DNA of 64,000 nucleotides. Origin: Ruania suaedae. Its GTDB lineage: Bacteria; Actinomycetota; Actinomycetes; Actinomycetales; Beutenbergiaceae. The stretch is from the NCBI RefSeq assembly GCF_021049265.1, contig NZ_CP088018.1, positions 2,418,001 to 2,482,000 of the forward strand, read 5' to 3'. The notes below the pieces were generated by a model that saw only the letters and a program-made list of their open reading frames with translations, was not told the origin of the DNA and made no database searches. Shown here piece after piece: positions 29,422 to 38,839 of the stretch (positions are counted from its first letter, which is position 1; the number at the start of each line of letters is the position of its first letter). A program made the position numbers and the translations under genes.

Positions 29422-29886
29422 TCAGGTCGAGCGGCCCGGGTAGGCGAAACTCAGGCTCTCGTCGATCACGGTGACAACGGCCTCGAGTTCGCTCGCATCG
29501 CGCGGGCCGTAGATCATGAACTCGGTGTCGTGGTCGGCGTACTGGTGCGGTTCGGCCCAGCCCAGCCGCACGAGGTCCGCTCCTCGGTTCGCCGGCAGGA
29601 CCGCGTGCATACTGGTGTCGCCCACGCCGTGCAGATGCACCGGCTCGAGGCGTCCGCCCGGCGCCAACGAGGTCTCCGGAGCGCGCTCAACAGTCATCTC
29701 ACTGAAGAAGACGGCCCGTGACGACGGGGGCGAGACCTGACTGATGCCCTCCACCACGCCATCGAGCTGGAAGACCCTGGCCACCAATTCGCCCCACAGG
29801 GCTGCGGGGGCGCGCTGCTCCAGCTGACGGTGCGGCCCCTCGTCGGAGGTCGTCGGACGCGTTCCAGGCCTCGGCTCGTTCAGCAT
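29422..29886 (-). CDS. DUF5519 (luciferase-family) protein
   Basis: 154 residues, cytoplasmic. Features of DUF5519: VHLHGVGDTSMHAVLP in the middle, GWAEPHQYADHD, and the ending IYGPRDASELEAVVTVIDESLSFA. The name luciferase family comes from old annotation; no light reaction is implied and the role is unknown. ATG 29886 was chosen because TACGAT (29893-29898, minus strand) lies 6 bases upstream. Convergent with the exporter (12-base gap) and divergent from the HNH gene. Confidence 0.85.
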   Translation of the reverse strand: MLNEPRPGTRPTTSDEGPHRQLEQRAPAALWGELVARVFQLDGVVEGISQVSPPSSRAVFFSEMTVERAPETSLAPGGRLEPVHLHGVGDTSMHAVLPANRGADLVRLGWAEPHQYADHDTEFMIYGPRDASELEAVVTVIDESLSFAYPGRST

Positions 29887-29971
29887 CCCCGGATCGTAGG
29901 CGATTCGATGCGATGTGGGCTCTGAGCTGGGGTGATGGGGCGGTGTCGGTGGTCGGTGGGAGGCTTCTTTC

Positions 29972-31528
29972 ATGACATCGACAGCCACGGTTTCCTCGTT
30001 CTCGGCTCCGGCCGAGAAGGAACTGTTGGCCGCGGTGCGGGCCAATGGGGTCGCGGCTCGGGCGGTGGAGGTCGAGCGGGCGGAGCTGGTGCTGGCGTGG
30101 GTGCGCGAGTCGGTCGTGGACCCGGAGGAGACAACCAGGACCGCGGTCTTCGACCCAGACCTCCACCCGGGGCTGCCGGGCACCGAGCAGCCGATGCGCC
30201 TGGCTGGGGACGGCGCCCCGTGGGTGTCGGATCTGGGGTTCACTCGCCTGGCCGCAGCGTTGGGGCAGTCGAACGAGGCCGCCATGAACTATGTCGGCGG
30301 GGTGGTCGAGCTCGCCTACCGGTTGCCGGTGCTGTGGTCCCGGGTGCGGGCCGGGCAGGTCAGTGTGCATCGGGCCAGGGCGGTGGCGCGGTTGAGCAAG
30401 AAGCTCCCCGCCGCTGGTGCCGCCTGGGTCGATGCCCAGGTCGCCTGGACGATCGGGACCTGCTCGATGGCTCAGATCGAACGCACCGTGGCTGCGGCGG
30501 TGGCGAGGTTCGACCCCGACCAGGCCGAGCGGGACCGCGAGGCGGCGTTGGAGGGGCGGCGGGTGAACATCCACCTCGGCCGCGCCGGTGACGGTCAAGA
30601 GCCCGGGTCGATGAGCGTGGTCAGCATCGACGGCGGCCTCGACCTCGCCGACGCACTGGACCTGGAAGCAGCCATCTCCGCCCGCGCAGCAGCGTTGAAA
30701 GCCCTCATGCCCGGTGCCAGCGAGGACGTACGCAGGTCCATCGCGTTGGGTGACCTCGCCCGCGGACACACCATGGCCCCGGCCACCCTGCCGCACACCA
30801 CCGGGGTCAGTGCCGACCAGGCCGGTGGGACTGGGCAGACCGGTGCGACCGCGACCAGTGAGGGTAGCGAGCCCGGAGGGGCGAGCGGGCGCACGGTGCT
30901 GCTGTATCTGCACCTGCCGGCCGCCGACCTCGATGAGCAGTCTTCTGGTGTGGGGCGGTGTGAGAACACCCGCTCCCCGATCACCCCCGAACAGGTCCGC
31001 ACGTGGTGCGCCACCGCCGGGCGGGTGCTGGTGCGGCCGGTGATCGACCTCAACGCCGAGTACGCGGCCACCACCTATCAAGCCAGCCCCAGGCTGCGCG
31101 AGCAGGTCATCCTGCGCGACGGGACGTGCCAGTTCCCCTACTGCCACCGCACCGCCCGATCAGCCGACCTGGACCACATCGAACCGTACGAGCACGGCGG
31201 ACCCACCACCTCGACCAACCTCGCCGCCCTGTGCCGGCGCCACCACCGGGCCAAGACCCATGCCGGCTGGACCTACCAGGTGATCACCCCCGGCACCTAC
31301 CACTGGGCCAGTCCCGACGGCGCGGCATATCTCGTCACCCCCGCCGGCACCTTCCCCCTGCCCGGCTCACCGGGGACCGCAGCGACCTCGACCGCACGGG
31401 TGCGCCAACGCGCCCTGGACTCGATGCGCACCGCCGCGAAGGCGATGCCGGCACGTCCTCCCCGCGGGCAGCCGCCAGCAGCGCGCGGTCCCGGCAGCAC
31501 CGGCGGCACCGACCCGCCACCCTTCTGA
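29972..31528 (+). CDS. DUF222-HNH endonuclease-like protein (13E12 repeat family)
   Basis: 518 residues. The N-terminal two thirds form the helical DUF222 region (AELVLAWVRES, FTRLAAALGQSNEAAMNYVG, VSVHRARAVARLSKKLPAAG). A variable Thr/Gly-rich linker (about 275-310) leads to a C-terminal HNH domain: CQFPYCHRTARSADLDHI, then HGGPTTSTNLAALCRRHHR. These are the zinc Cys pair and catalytic His residues. A disordered Pro/Arg-rich tail follows. GGGAGG precedes the ATG. The family is multicopy in actinobacteria and thought to spread between genomes; whether it is active is unknown. Confidence 0.92.
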   Translation: MTSTATVSSFSAPAEKELLAAVRANGVAARAVEVERAELVLAWVRESVVDPEETTRTAVFDPDLHPGLPGTEQPMRLAGDGAPWVSDLGFTRLAAALGQSNEAAMNYVGGVVELAYRLPVLWSRVRAGQVSVHRARAVARLSKKLPAAGAAWVDAQVAWTIGTCSMAQIERTVAAAVARFDPDQAERDREAALEGRRVNIHLGRAGDGQEPGSMSVVSIDGGLDLADALDLEAAISARAAALKALMPGASEDVRRSIALGDLARGHTMAPATLPHTTGVSADQAGGTGQTGATATSEGSEPGGASGRTVLLYLHLPAADLDEQSSGVGRCENTRSPITPEQVRTWCATAGRVLVRPVIDLNAEYAATTYQASPRLREQVILRDGTCQFPYCHRTARSADLDHIEPYEHGGPTTSTNLAALCRRHHRAKTHAGWTYQVITPGTYHWASPDGAAYLVTPAGTFPLPGSPGTAATSTARVRQRALDSMRTAAKAMPARPPRGQPPAARGPGSTGGTDPPPF

Positions 31529-31543
31529 TCACCCCGCCCCGGA

Positions 31544-31570
31544 CCCCGCCGACCACCACCGTCGACGGGG
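31544..31570 (+). terminator. Probable hairpin terminator after the HNH gene
   Basis: CCCCGCCGAC (31544-31553), loop CACCACC, then GTCGACGGGG (31561-31570): a 10-bp stem with one mismatch, 16 bases past the HNH stop, no T-tract. The rest of the spacer to 31680 shows nothing recognisable. Confidence 0.5.
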
Positions 31571-31680
31571 ACACCGGCATGTCCAGGACGCTCAATGGCA
31601 GCCGATCAGGGCGCTGCGTGGAGCAGACGAGGCAGCGAACTGGTGCGCGGAACAGGTGCGGGCGAGGGGCCCACTCCGCG

Positions 31681-32796
31681 CTACACCCCGCTCAGCGCCG
31701 CCCCACGCCCGGCCTTGACGATGTTGCCCTGCCCGAGCACCCGTGAGCCCTGGTAGACCACGATCGACTGGCCCGGGGCAATGCCACGCAGCGGTGACCC
31801 GAGCTCGGTCAGCAGTTCACCGTCGCGCAGCATGACCCGCGAGTCGACCGGCTCCCCATGGGCACGGACCTGCACGCTCACGTCCGTCCACTCTGCCGCC
31901 GGCACGTCATCGGCCAGCCACACCACTTCGCCGGCAGAGATCTCGGTGACCGAAAGCAGTTCGCTCGGCCCAACCACCACGCGGTTCGCCTTAGGGTCCA
32001 CCTCCAGCACATACCGCGGCTTGCCGTCGGCTGCCGGGCGGTTCAGGCCCAGCCCGCGCCGCTGCCCGACGGTGTAGGCATAGGCGCCGTCATGCTCTCC
32101 CACTACGGCACCGTCAGCATCCACGACCTCACCGGGCGCAGCCCCCAGCCGGTCACGCAGGAAGCCCTGAGTGTCGCCGTCGGCCACGAAGCAGATGTCA
32201 TAGGAGTCCGGCTTCGCCGAGACACTCAGGCCACGCTCGGCGGCCTCGGCTCGCACCTGGTCCTTGCTGGCCACCTCACCGAGCGGGAACAACGACCGCG
32301 CGAGCCGGTCCGCCCCCATCACGGCCAGCACATAGGACTGATCCTTCTCGGCATCCCCCGCCCGATGCAGTTCGCGCCGCACCCCACCCGCGTGCGGAGC
32401 GTCGACGATCCGCGCGTAGTGTCCCGTGGCCACGGCGTCGAAGCCGAGCGCCAGCCCACGATCGAGCAGCGCGTCGAACTTGATGTGCTGGTTGCACCGC
32501 ACGCAGGGGTTCGGCGTCCGTCCGGCTGCGTACTCGGACAGGAAGTCCGCGACCACCGTGTCCTCGAACTCCTCCGAGAGGTCCCACACGTAGTACGGGA
32601 TGCCCAGCACATCCGCAGCTCGCCTCGCGTCCGAGGCGTCCTCGATCGAGCAGCATCCGCGCGAGCCGTTGCGGTGCTGGGCACGCGAGCGCGAGAGCGC
32701 CATGTGCACGCCCACCACGTCGTGACCGGCGTCGACCGCCCGGGCCGCCGCCACCGCCGAGTCCACTCCTCCGGAGAGTGCTGCCAGCACCCGCAT
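31681..32796 (-). CDS. mnmA: tRNA 2-thiouridine(34) synthase MnmA
   Basis: 371 residues. It adds sulfur to U34 of tRNAs for Lys, Glu and Gln. PP-loop [10 protein letters not shown] binds ATP; Cys98 (NPCVRCNQ) and Cys202 ([10 protein letters not shown]) are the paired catalytic cysteines; the C-terminal beta-barrel closes the chain. Start overlaps the stop of the cysteine desulfurase gene by one base (TGATG), so the sulfur donor and the thiolase are made together. Last gene of the etf-desulfurase-mnmA run. Confidence 0.97.
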   Translation of the reverse strand: MRVLAALSGGVDSAVAAARAVDAGHDVVGVHMALSRSRAQHRNGSRGCCSIEDASDARRAADVLGIPYYVWDLSEEFEDTVVADFLSEYAAGRTPNPCVRCNQHIKFDALLDRGLALGFDAVATGHYARIVDAPHAGGVRRELHRAGDAEKDQSYVLAVMGADRLARSLFPLGEVASKDQVRAEAAERGLSVSAKPDSYDICFVADGDTQGFLRDRLGAAPGEVVDADGAVVGEHDGAYAYTVGQRRGLGLNRPAADGKPRYVLEVDPKANRVVVGPSELLSVTEISAGEVVWLADDVPAAEWTDVSVQVRAHGEPVDSRVMLRDGELLTELGSPLRGIAPGQSIVVYQGSRVLGQGNIVKAGRGAALSGV

Positions 32797-33977
32797 CAGG
32801 CACCCACCTTCACATCACGCGTCCTGCGCGGCCGGTACGCCGCCCGCGCCTGCTCCACCACCCGCGGCAGCACCGCGAGCACCGTGTCCACATCCTGCTC
32901 GCTCGAGGTCCACCCCAGGGTGAGGCGCAGACCGGAGCGGGCTGCGCCGTCGTCGGCCCCCATGGCAGCCAGCACGTGCGAGGGCTGTTGCACCCCCGCC
33001 TGGCACGCCGACCCCGACGACGCACACACCCCGGCCGCGTCGAGCGCGAACAACAACGCATCGGCATCGGCGCCGTCGACCCGCACGTGCAGGTTCCCGG
33101 GCAGCCGGCCCTCCCCCTCGGGCCCGCTCAGGTGCACGTCCGGGATCGCCAGCACGCCCGCCATCATCCGGTCCCGCAGTCCGGCCAGGCGCGCGGCCTC
33201 GCTCTCACGTGCCGTCACCGCCTCGTGGAGCGCAACAGCGAACGCCCGGATGGCCGGCACCGGGATCGTCCCGGACCGCACCGACCGCTCCTGCCCGCCC
33301 CCGTGCAGCAGAGGCGTCAGCCCCAGCTCCCGGCGCGCGAGCAGCGCCCCGATCCCGATCGGGGCACCGAGCTTGTGGCCGGACACCGTCAGCGCATCGA
33401 CACCGCTGGCAGCGAAGTCGACCGGCACCTGGCCGACGGCCTGCACCGCATCGGTGTGCACCGGCACAGCCCAACGACCGGCCGCCTCGACCACCTCCGA
33501 GATCGGCTGCAGCGTGCCCACCTCGTTGTTGGCCCACATCACCGACACGGCGGCGGTGCGCTCGGTCACCGCATCCGTCAGAGCGTCGAGGTCCAGGCGC
33601 CCCGCCTCGTCCACACCCACCTCGGTCAGGTCGGCCCGCTCATGGGCGGCGAGCCACTGCGCGCTCTCCTGCACCGCAGGATGCTCGACGGCGGAGCTCA
33701 CCAGTCCGCGCCGGGTGTCCGTGGCGCGGGCACGCCAGATGCCCTGGACGGCGAGGTTGTCGGCCTCGGTTCCACCGGCAGTGACGATCACCTCTGTCGG
33801 GTGGGCGCCCAGGTCGGCCGCGATGGACTCCCGGGCCTCCTCAACCAGCCGGCGAGCCGAGCGCCCGGCCGCGTGCAAGGAGGAGGGGTTGCCCACCTGC
33901 TCCAGCGCCTCGGCATACGCAGCCGCCGCCCCCGGTCGCACCGGGGTCGTCGCCGCGTGGTCGAGGTAGGTGATCAC
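32796..33977 (-). CDS. Cysteine desulfurase (NifS/IscS type)
   Basis: 393 residues. A PLP enzyme releasing sulfur from cysteine. PLP Lys202 in [10 protein letters not shown]; the catalytic-loop Cys325 in SSGSACQAG; cofactor contacts in WANNEVGT and [11 protein letters not shown]. This is the group I/NifS-like form placed beside mnmA in many actinobacteria, so its main use is probably tRNA thiolation. GTG 33977 is 8 bases from a TAGACT box (33986-33991, minus strand), so it may have its own promoter in addition to read-through from the phosphotransferase gene 25 bases away. Confidence 0.95.
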   Translation of the reverse strand: MITYLDHAATTPVRPGAAAAYAEALEQVGNPSSLHAAGRSARRLVEEARESIAADLGAHPTEVIVTAGGTEADNLAVQGIWRARATDTRRGLVSSAVEHPAVQESAQWLAAHERADLTEVGVDEAGRLDLDALTDAVTERTAAVSVMWANNEVGTLQPISEVVEAAGRWAVPVHTDAVQAVGQVPVDFAASGVDALTVSGHKLGAPIGIGALLARRELGLTPLLHGGGQERSVRSGTIPVPAIRAFAVALHEAVTARESEAARLAGLRDRMMAGVLAIPDVHLSGPEGEGRLPGNLHVRVDGADADALLFALDAAGVCASSGSACQAGVQQPSHVLAAMGADDGAARSGLRLTLGWTSSEQDVDTVLAVLPRVVEQARAAYRPRRTRDVKVGA

Positions 33978-34002
33978 AGCTAGTCAGTCTACGTTTCGAT
34001 GC

Positions 34003-34962
34003 TCACCTGAGCCGCTCCTGCAACCACCGCACCCCCACCAGACCCTGGTCCCTCTGGAAGCCGCGCAGGTGCGGGATACCGGCCGGAGGCGGCTGCAGCG
34101 AGCGATGCAGGAACATCCCCGTCAGGGCGGCCACCGCCACGGTCACCGCGCCGGGATCGGCCGCCGCGCCCACGGGACGACCCGTGAACAACTCCTCCGG
34201 CTCGCCCCCACCCTCGAGCGCCACCGAGGGCAGCATCCCGAGCAGATCCAGCCACGGCACACCCCGCGAGGCGTACGGCCAGTCCACCGCCAGCAGGCGG
34301 CCACCCGAGCGCACCATGTTGTCCGCCCGCAGGTCGTGATGGACCAACGCCGTCCCCTCAGTCGCCTCCGGCCACTGCGCGGCCAGGCCGGCGAGCTGCT
34401 CCAGCCGGGGCGCGAGCCAGCCGGCTGCCTCGCCCACCGAGTCCAGCAGCGACGCCGGCGCGAGCTCCAGCGCGGCCCACTCCCCGAACTCCAGCGCACT
34501 GATCGACTCGATCGCCGGGTCCTCGGGCGCCGCCACCCGGCCCACCGCCGCCACCAGGTCCAGCGCCTCAGCCAGATCCCCTGGCTGCCAGGGAATCCCT
34601 GGCCCGGGCCCGTCGGCGGCATCGAAGGCCAGCATCACCCAGGTGTTCCCGCCGGTCTCCAGCTCCGCCGACCACCGGAACGCCGGCGCCGGCAACTGGC
34701 CGGCCACCGGGCGTAACGCCTCGTTGACGGCTGCCTCACGCCGGTACAACTCCGCACTGAACTCGTTCTGCACCCGGGAGGCGACCTTCACGAACACCCG
34801 GTCACCGCCCTCGGTCACCAGCGTGGCGGCCATCCCCGGGCTGTACCCGCCCTCGTGACTGGTCGCGGTGACCACAGGCCCAGTGCGCTCGGAGACCAGC
34901 GCCCGGACGCCGTCGGGAAGCTGGGCCCAGGTGGTGCGGCTACGCACCGCCTCGATGCTCAC
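34003..34962 (-). CDS. Phosphotransferase of the APH/choline-kinase-like fold
   Basis: 319 residues. The kinase loop is ALVHHDLRADNMV (Brenner motif HxDxxxxN) with the downstream metal-binding Asp in LAVDWPYASRG; a nucleotide-binding Lys sits in DRVFVKVA. Substrate unknown: aminoglycoside, macrolide or small-metabolite kinases share this fold, and nothing here favours resistance. GTG 34962 overlaps the etfA end by 23 bases; an in-frame GTG at 34947 overlaps by 8. Confidence 0.85.
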   Translation of the reverse strand: MSIEAVRSRTTWAQLPDGVRALVSERTGPVVTATSHEGGYSPGMAATLVTEGGDRVFVKVASRVQNEFSAELYRREAAVNEALRPVAGQLPAPAFRWSAELETGGNTWVMLAFDAADGPGPGIPWQPGDLAEALDLVAAVGRVAAPEDPAIESISALEFGEWAALELAPASLLDSVGEAAGWLAPRLEQLAGLAAQWPEATEGTALVHHDLRADNMVRSGGRLLAVDWPYASRGVPWLDLLGMLPSVALEGGGEPEELFTGRPVGAAADPGAVTVAVAALTGMFLHRSLQPPPAGIPHLRGFQRDQGLVGVRWLQERLR

Positions 34963-35899
34963 GGATCGCCTCGGCCGCGTCGGTGAGCACGGAGGCCAGG
35001 TCACCCACCACGGCGAAGTCGGCCATCTCCACCAGCGGCGCCTCGGCGTCGATGTTGATGGCCACGATCGTCTGGGAGGCCGACATCCCGCCGATGTGGT
35101 GCGGGGCGCCGGAGATCCCGGCACCGATGTACAGCCGCGGCGCCACCGTCACCCCGGTCTGGCCGACCTGCGCGTCGTGCGGCAGCCACCCCTCGTCCAC
35201 GCAGTCGCGGGTGGTCCCCACCGCGGCACCCAGCGCGTCCGCGAGCTCGTGCACGGCGTCGAAGTCGCCGAACGTCCCGCGCCCGGCCGCCACCACGACG
35301 GCCGCCTCAGCCAACGGCGGACGACCGCCCTCGCCGGCGTGCTCCTGCCTGCCCACCAGCTCCAGCCCGGCCGGGACAGCCGCGGTCACGGTCAGGGCGC
35401 CGGTCTGCACCTCGGCCGGGGTCGCGACCGGCTCGGCCTGCACGGCGTTGGGACGCACCGTGGCCACGCCGCACTCGGTGGTGACGGCGCAGCTCGTGTC
35501 CCAGGTGCCGCCGAAGGCACGCTTGGATCCGGCCAGCCGCCCCTCGTGCACCCTCAGGTCGCCGACGTCGATCAGCAGCCCCGCGCGCAGGTGGTGCGCA
35601 GCGTGGGCGGCGATCTCCTTCGTGGCGAAGGTGGAGCCGAGCAGCACCGCCGTGGCGCCGAGCTGCGTGGCCGCGTCCGCGAGCGCCTGCCCGACGGCGG
35701 CCGGTGCGTCGAGCGCGACCCCGCCGGTCTCCAGATGGACCAGTCGCGCAACGCCGTAGCGCCCCAGGGTCCGCGCGGCGTCCTCACCGAGCGCCGCGGG
35801 CGTCACGGCGACGACCTCGCCCACCTGCCGGGCCAGCGTCACCGCCTCGAGTGCGCTCTCGCGCGGGTCGCCGTCGAGATAGACCAGTGCCGTCGCCAT
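34940..35899 (-). CDS. etfA: Electron transfer flavoprotein subunit alpha
   Basis: 319 residues. It carries FAD and passes electrons from acyl-CoA and other dehydrogenases to the quinone pool. The C-terminal FAD-binding signature is clear: APRLYIGAGISGAPHHIGGMSASQTIVAINIDAEAPL (in pieces), the ISGA...H...M and IVAIN stretches being diagnostic. N-terminal half is the typical alpha/beta unit shared with EtfB. Start overlaps the etfB stop by one base. The end overlaps the phosphotransferase start. Confidence 0.97.
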   Translation of the reverse strand: MATALVYLDGDPRESALEAVTLARQVGEVVAVTPAALGEDAARTLGRYGVARLVHLETGGVALDAPAAVGQALADAATQLGATAVLLGSTFATKEIAAHAAHHLRAGLLIDVGDLRVHEGRLAGSKRAFGGTWDTSCAVTTECGVATVRPNAVQAEPVATPAEVQTGALTVTAAVPAGLELVGRQEHAGEGGRPPLAEAAVVVAAGRGTFGDFDAVHELADALGAAVGTTRDCVDEGWLPHDAQVGQTGVTVAPRLYIGAGISGAPHHIGGMSASQTIVAINIDAEAPLVEMADFAVVGDLASVLTDAAEAIREHRGGA

Positions 35900-36663
35900 C
35901 AGATCAGCCCTTCGGAGATGAGGTACTCGGCCAGCTTGCGCCCGCCCTGACCGTCGTCGTCGGTCACCAGCTGCGGCCCGGGGCGGGGCGGACGCTGCGA
36001 CGCCTCGAGCACCTGGGTGCGGGAGGCGACGTCGCCCACCTCGAGCGAGAGATCGGCCAGGGAGACGGTGGCGACCTCCTTGGTCCGGGCCGCGAGGATC
36101 TCCTTCATCTTCGGCAGCCGCGGGCTGTTCGCCACATCGGTCACCGAGAGCACCACCGGCAGCGGAGCGCGCCAGGTCTCGGTGGCACCGGCCACCTCCC
36201 GCTCGATCGTGACCACACCGTCGGCGTGGGTGACCTCGTGGGCGACCGTCAGCTGCGGCAGGTCGAGCTCGGCGGCCAGCAGCGAGGGCACCACCGCGCC
36301 GAGCCCGTCGAGCGCAGCCATCCCGGTCACCACGGCGTCCACCGGCCCGAGCGAACGCACGGCGGCCGCGAGCGCCGTGGCGGTGGCGGCGTAGTCGGCA
36401 CCGGCGAGGGCGTCGTCGAGCACGTGCACACCGCGGTCGGCGCCCATCTGCAGGGCGCGGCGCACCGCATCGACGGCGGGCGCCGGGCCGACGGTCACGG
36501 CGATGACCTCATCGCCGCCCAGGGAGAGAGCGGCCTCGACGGCGTTCTCGTCCACCTCGTTCAGCGTGCCGTCCTCGGTGGAACGCACGGTCCGCCCCTC
36601 GGCCGAGAAGGCACGGGCGGACTCCAGCTCGGGCACATGCTTCACGCACACTACGATTCGCAT
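35899..36663 (-). CDS. etfB: Electron transfer flavoprotein subunit beta
   Basis: 254 residues, FixA family. N-terminal VVCVKHVPELESAR, the middle VTGMAALDGLGAVVPSLLAAELDLPQLT (in pieces) and VLSVTDVANSPRLPKMKEI are hallmark AMP-binding and dimer segments of EtfB. First gene of a minus-strand run reading etfB-etfA-phosphotransferase-desulfurase-mnmA. Diverges from glgX with about 60 bases between starts. No strong promoter motif could be placed. Confidence 0.97.
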   Translation of the reverse strand: MRIVVCVKHVPELESARAFSAEGRTVRSTEDGTLNEVDENAVEAALSLGGDEVIAVTVGPAPAVDAVRRALQMGADRGVHVLDDALAGADYAATATALAAAVRSLGPVDAVVTGMAALDGLGAVVPSLLAAELDLPQLTVAHEVTHADGVVTIEREVAGATETWRAPLPVVLSVTDVANSPRLPKMKEILAARTKEVATVSLADLSLEVGDVASRTQVLEASQRPPRPGPQLVTDDDGQGGRKLAEYLISEGLI

Positions 36664-36724
36664 ACGCCCAGCCTGCCACCCCTGGCGGCATCACCGGCAA
36701 CTTCTCCCGATCGTGGACCACATC

Positions 36725-38830
36725 ATGACCACTTCCGCAGTGCTCGAGCACGCCGCCGCACCCACCGCTGCCCGCCGGTGCGCCGACGAACCGCACCGGT
36801 TCGGGGTGCACCTGTGCGCCGAGGGCGTCGAGGTGCTGGTGCACGCCCCGCGAGCCACCGCCGTCGACCTGTGCCTGCTCGAGGCGAACCCGGACGGCAC
36901 CTGGCAGGAGCGGCGCGTGCGCCTGCACCGCGCGCGATGGGGCCGGTGGGCGGGCGTCGTCCCAGGGGTTCGGGCTGGGCAGGCGTACGGGCTGCGGGTG
37001 CACGGGCCGTGGGAACCGAGCCACGGCCTGTGGCACAACCCCGACAAGCTCCTGCTGGACCCGTATGCGCGCGGGGTCATCGGCCACGTCCCGCTCGGCG
37101 TGGTCCTCGACGATGCCGCCGACGACGCCGCCCACCACCCGCGCACGCCCTGGGAGACCACGGTGGTCTACGAGGCGCACGTGCGCGGGCTGACGCAGCG
37201 CCTGCCGGGTGTGCCCGAGCACCTGCGCGGCACCTACGCGGGCCTGGCCCACCCCGAGACCGTGGCCTACCTGAAGGACCTGGGTGTCACCGCCGTCGAA
37301 CTGCTCCCCATCCACGCGAAGGTGAGCGAACCCGCGCTGACGCAGCGGGGCATGAGCAACTACTGGGGCTACAACACGCTGTCCTTCTTCGCCCCCGAGC
37401 CCTCCTACGCGACGGCGGCCGCCCAGGAGGCGGGGCCGGCAGCCGTGCTCGCGGAGGTCAAGGGGATGGTCTCGCTCCTGCACGAGGCGGGCCTGGAGGT
37501 CATCCTCGACGTCGTCTACAACCACACCTGCGAGAGCGGCCTGGACGGTCCGCTGGTGTCCTGGCGGGGCCTGGACGGCGCCGGCTACTACCTGCACGAG
37601 GGCATCGGCCACACCCGGTACCTCGATGTGACCGGGACCGGTAATTCCCTCGACTTCCGCAGCCCCGCGGTGGTGCGGATGGCACTGGACTCGCTGCGGT
37701 ACTGGTCGCAGGAGGTCGGTGTGGACGGGTTCCGCTTCGACCTGGCCGTCACCCTCGGACGGCGACGGGAGCGGTTCGAGGCCGACCACCCCTTCCTCGT
37801 GGCCCTGGGCGCGGACCCGGAGCTCGCCCGTCTGAAACTGATCGCCGAACCGTGGGACATCGGGCCCGACGGATGGCGTACCGGGCAGTTCCCCGCCCCG
37901 ATGGCCGAGTGGAACGACCGCTTCCGGGACGCGATCCGCACCTTCTGGATCGCCGACGCCGCCGCTGCGGTGCACGGGCACAGCGGCAACGACCTGCGCG
38001 ATGTGGCCACCCGGCTGGCCGGTTCGGCCGACATGTTCTCCCACCACCCGGCGCCGGACGGGCGTGGGCCGGTCGCCTCCATCAACTACGTCACCGCCCA
38101 CGACGGCTTCACCCTTGCCGACCTCGTCGCCTACGACCACAAGCACAACGAGGCCAACGGTGAGGAGAACCGGGACGGCAGTGATCACAACATCTCCTGG
38201 AACCACGGGGTCGAGGGCGTCACCGACGATGCCGAGATCCTCGCCCACCGGCGCCGCACCATGCGCAATGTGCTCGGCACGCTGCTGCTCGCCTCGGGCA
38301 CCCCGATGCTCACCGCGGGGGACGAGCTGGGCCGCACCCAGCACGGCAACAACAACGCCTACTGCCTCGACGACGAGAGCGTCTGGGTGGACTGGGACCT
38401 GGCACCCTGGCAGGAGGAGCTGCTGGCCACGACGCGGCACCTGCTGACGCTGCGACGCGAGCACCCCGCGCTGCGACCGGGACGGTTCGAACGGCCCGAC
38501 CCGGTGCACCCGGGACTGGCCTGGTACGACGAGCACGGCGCCTCGATGAGCGTCGAGCGGTGGCACGACGTGCACCGCCGGGTGCTGCAGATGTACCGGC
38601 GTCCGCAGCTGCCCGAGGTCGGTCGCGACGCCCTCGTGGTGATCAACGGCGCCGCGAACCCGGTGCGCGTCACGCTGACCAGCGCCGGCGGCGAGGAGTT
38701 CACCCTGGTGTGGGACTCCGCGCAGGAGACCCCACCCGGCGAGTGTGAGCGGGCCGATGCCGGCACCACGGTGACCGTGCCGGAGCTGAGCATGCGGGTG
38801 TACCTGAGCTCCCCGGACCACCCCGGGTAG
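36725..38830 (+). CDS. glgX: Glycogen debranching enzyme GlgX
   Basis: 701 residues. Isoamylase-type enzyme that removes alpha-1,6 branches from glycogen left by phosphorylase. N-terminal CBM48 (FGVHLCAEGVEVLVHAPRA), then a GH13 barrel: VVYNHTCE, nucleophile Asp339 in GFRFDLAV, acid/base Glu375 in LIAEPWDIG, transition-state Asp in VTAHDGFTL. ATG 36725 was chosen since upstream codons run into the etfB region without family sequence. No clear ribosome site. It starts the glycogen locus; glgP is 3 kb downstream. Confidence 0.96.
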   Translation: MTTSAVLEHAAAPTAARRCADEPHRFGVHLCAEGVEVLVHAPRATAVDLCLLEANPDGTWQERRVRLHRARWGRWAGVVPGVRAGQAYGLRVHGPWEPSHGLWHNPDKLLLDPYARGVIGHVPLGVVLDDAADDAAHHPRTPWETTVVYEAHVRGLTQRLPGVPEHLRGTYAGLAHPETVAYLKDLGVTAVELLPIHAKVSEPALTQRGMSNYWGYNTLSFFAPEPSYATAAAQEAGPAAVLAEVKGMVSLLHEAGLEVILDVVYNHTCESGLDGPLVSWRGLDGAGYYLHEGIGHTRYLDVTGTGNSLDFRSPAVVRMALDSLRYWSQEVGVDGFRFDLAVTLGRRRERFEADHPFLVALGADPELARLKLIAEPWDIGPDGWRTGQFPAPMAEWNDRFRDAIRTFWIADAAAAVHGHSGNDLRDVATRLAGSADMFSHHPAPDGRGPVASINYVTAHDGFTLADLVAYDHKHNEANGEENRDGSDHNISWNHGVEGVTDDAEILAHRRRTMRNVLGTLLLASGTPMLTAGDELGRTQHGNNNAYCLDDESVWVDWDLAPWQEELLATTRHLLTLRREHPALRPGRFERPDPVHPGLAWYDEHGASMSVERWHDVHRRVLQMYRRPQLPEVGRDALVVINGAANPVRVTLTSAGGEEFTLVWDSAQETPPGECERADAGTTVTVPELSMRVYLSSPDHPG

Positions 38831-38839
38831 GGTTCGGGC

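Noticed and set aside
34003-34962. Reading the phosphotransferase as an antibiotic-resistance enzyme
   Set aside because: Only the general APH fold is visible and the gene lies in a housekeeping run.
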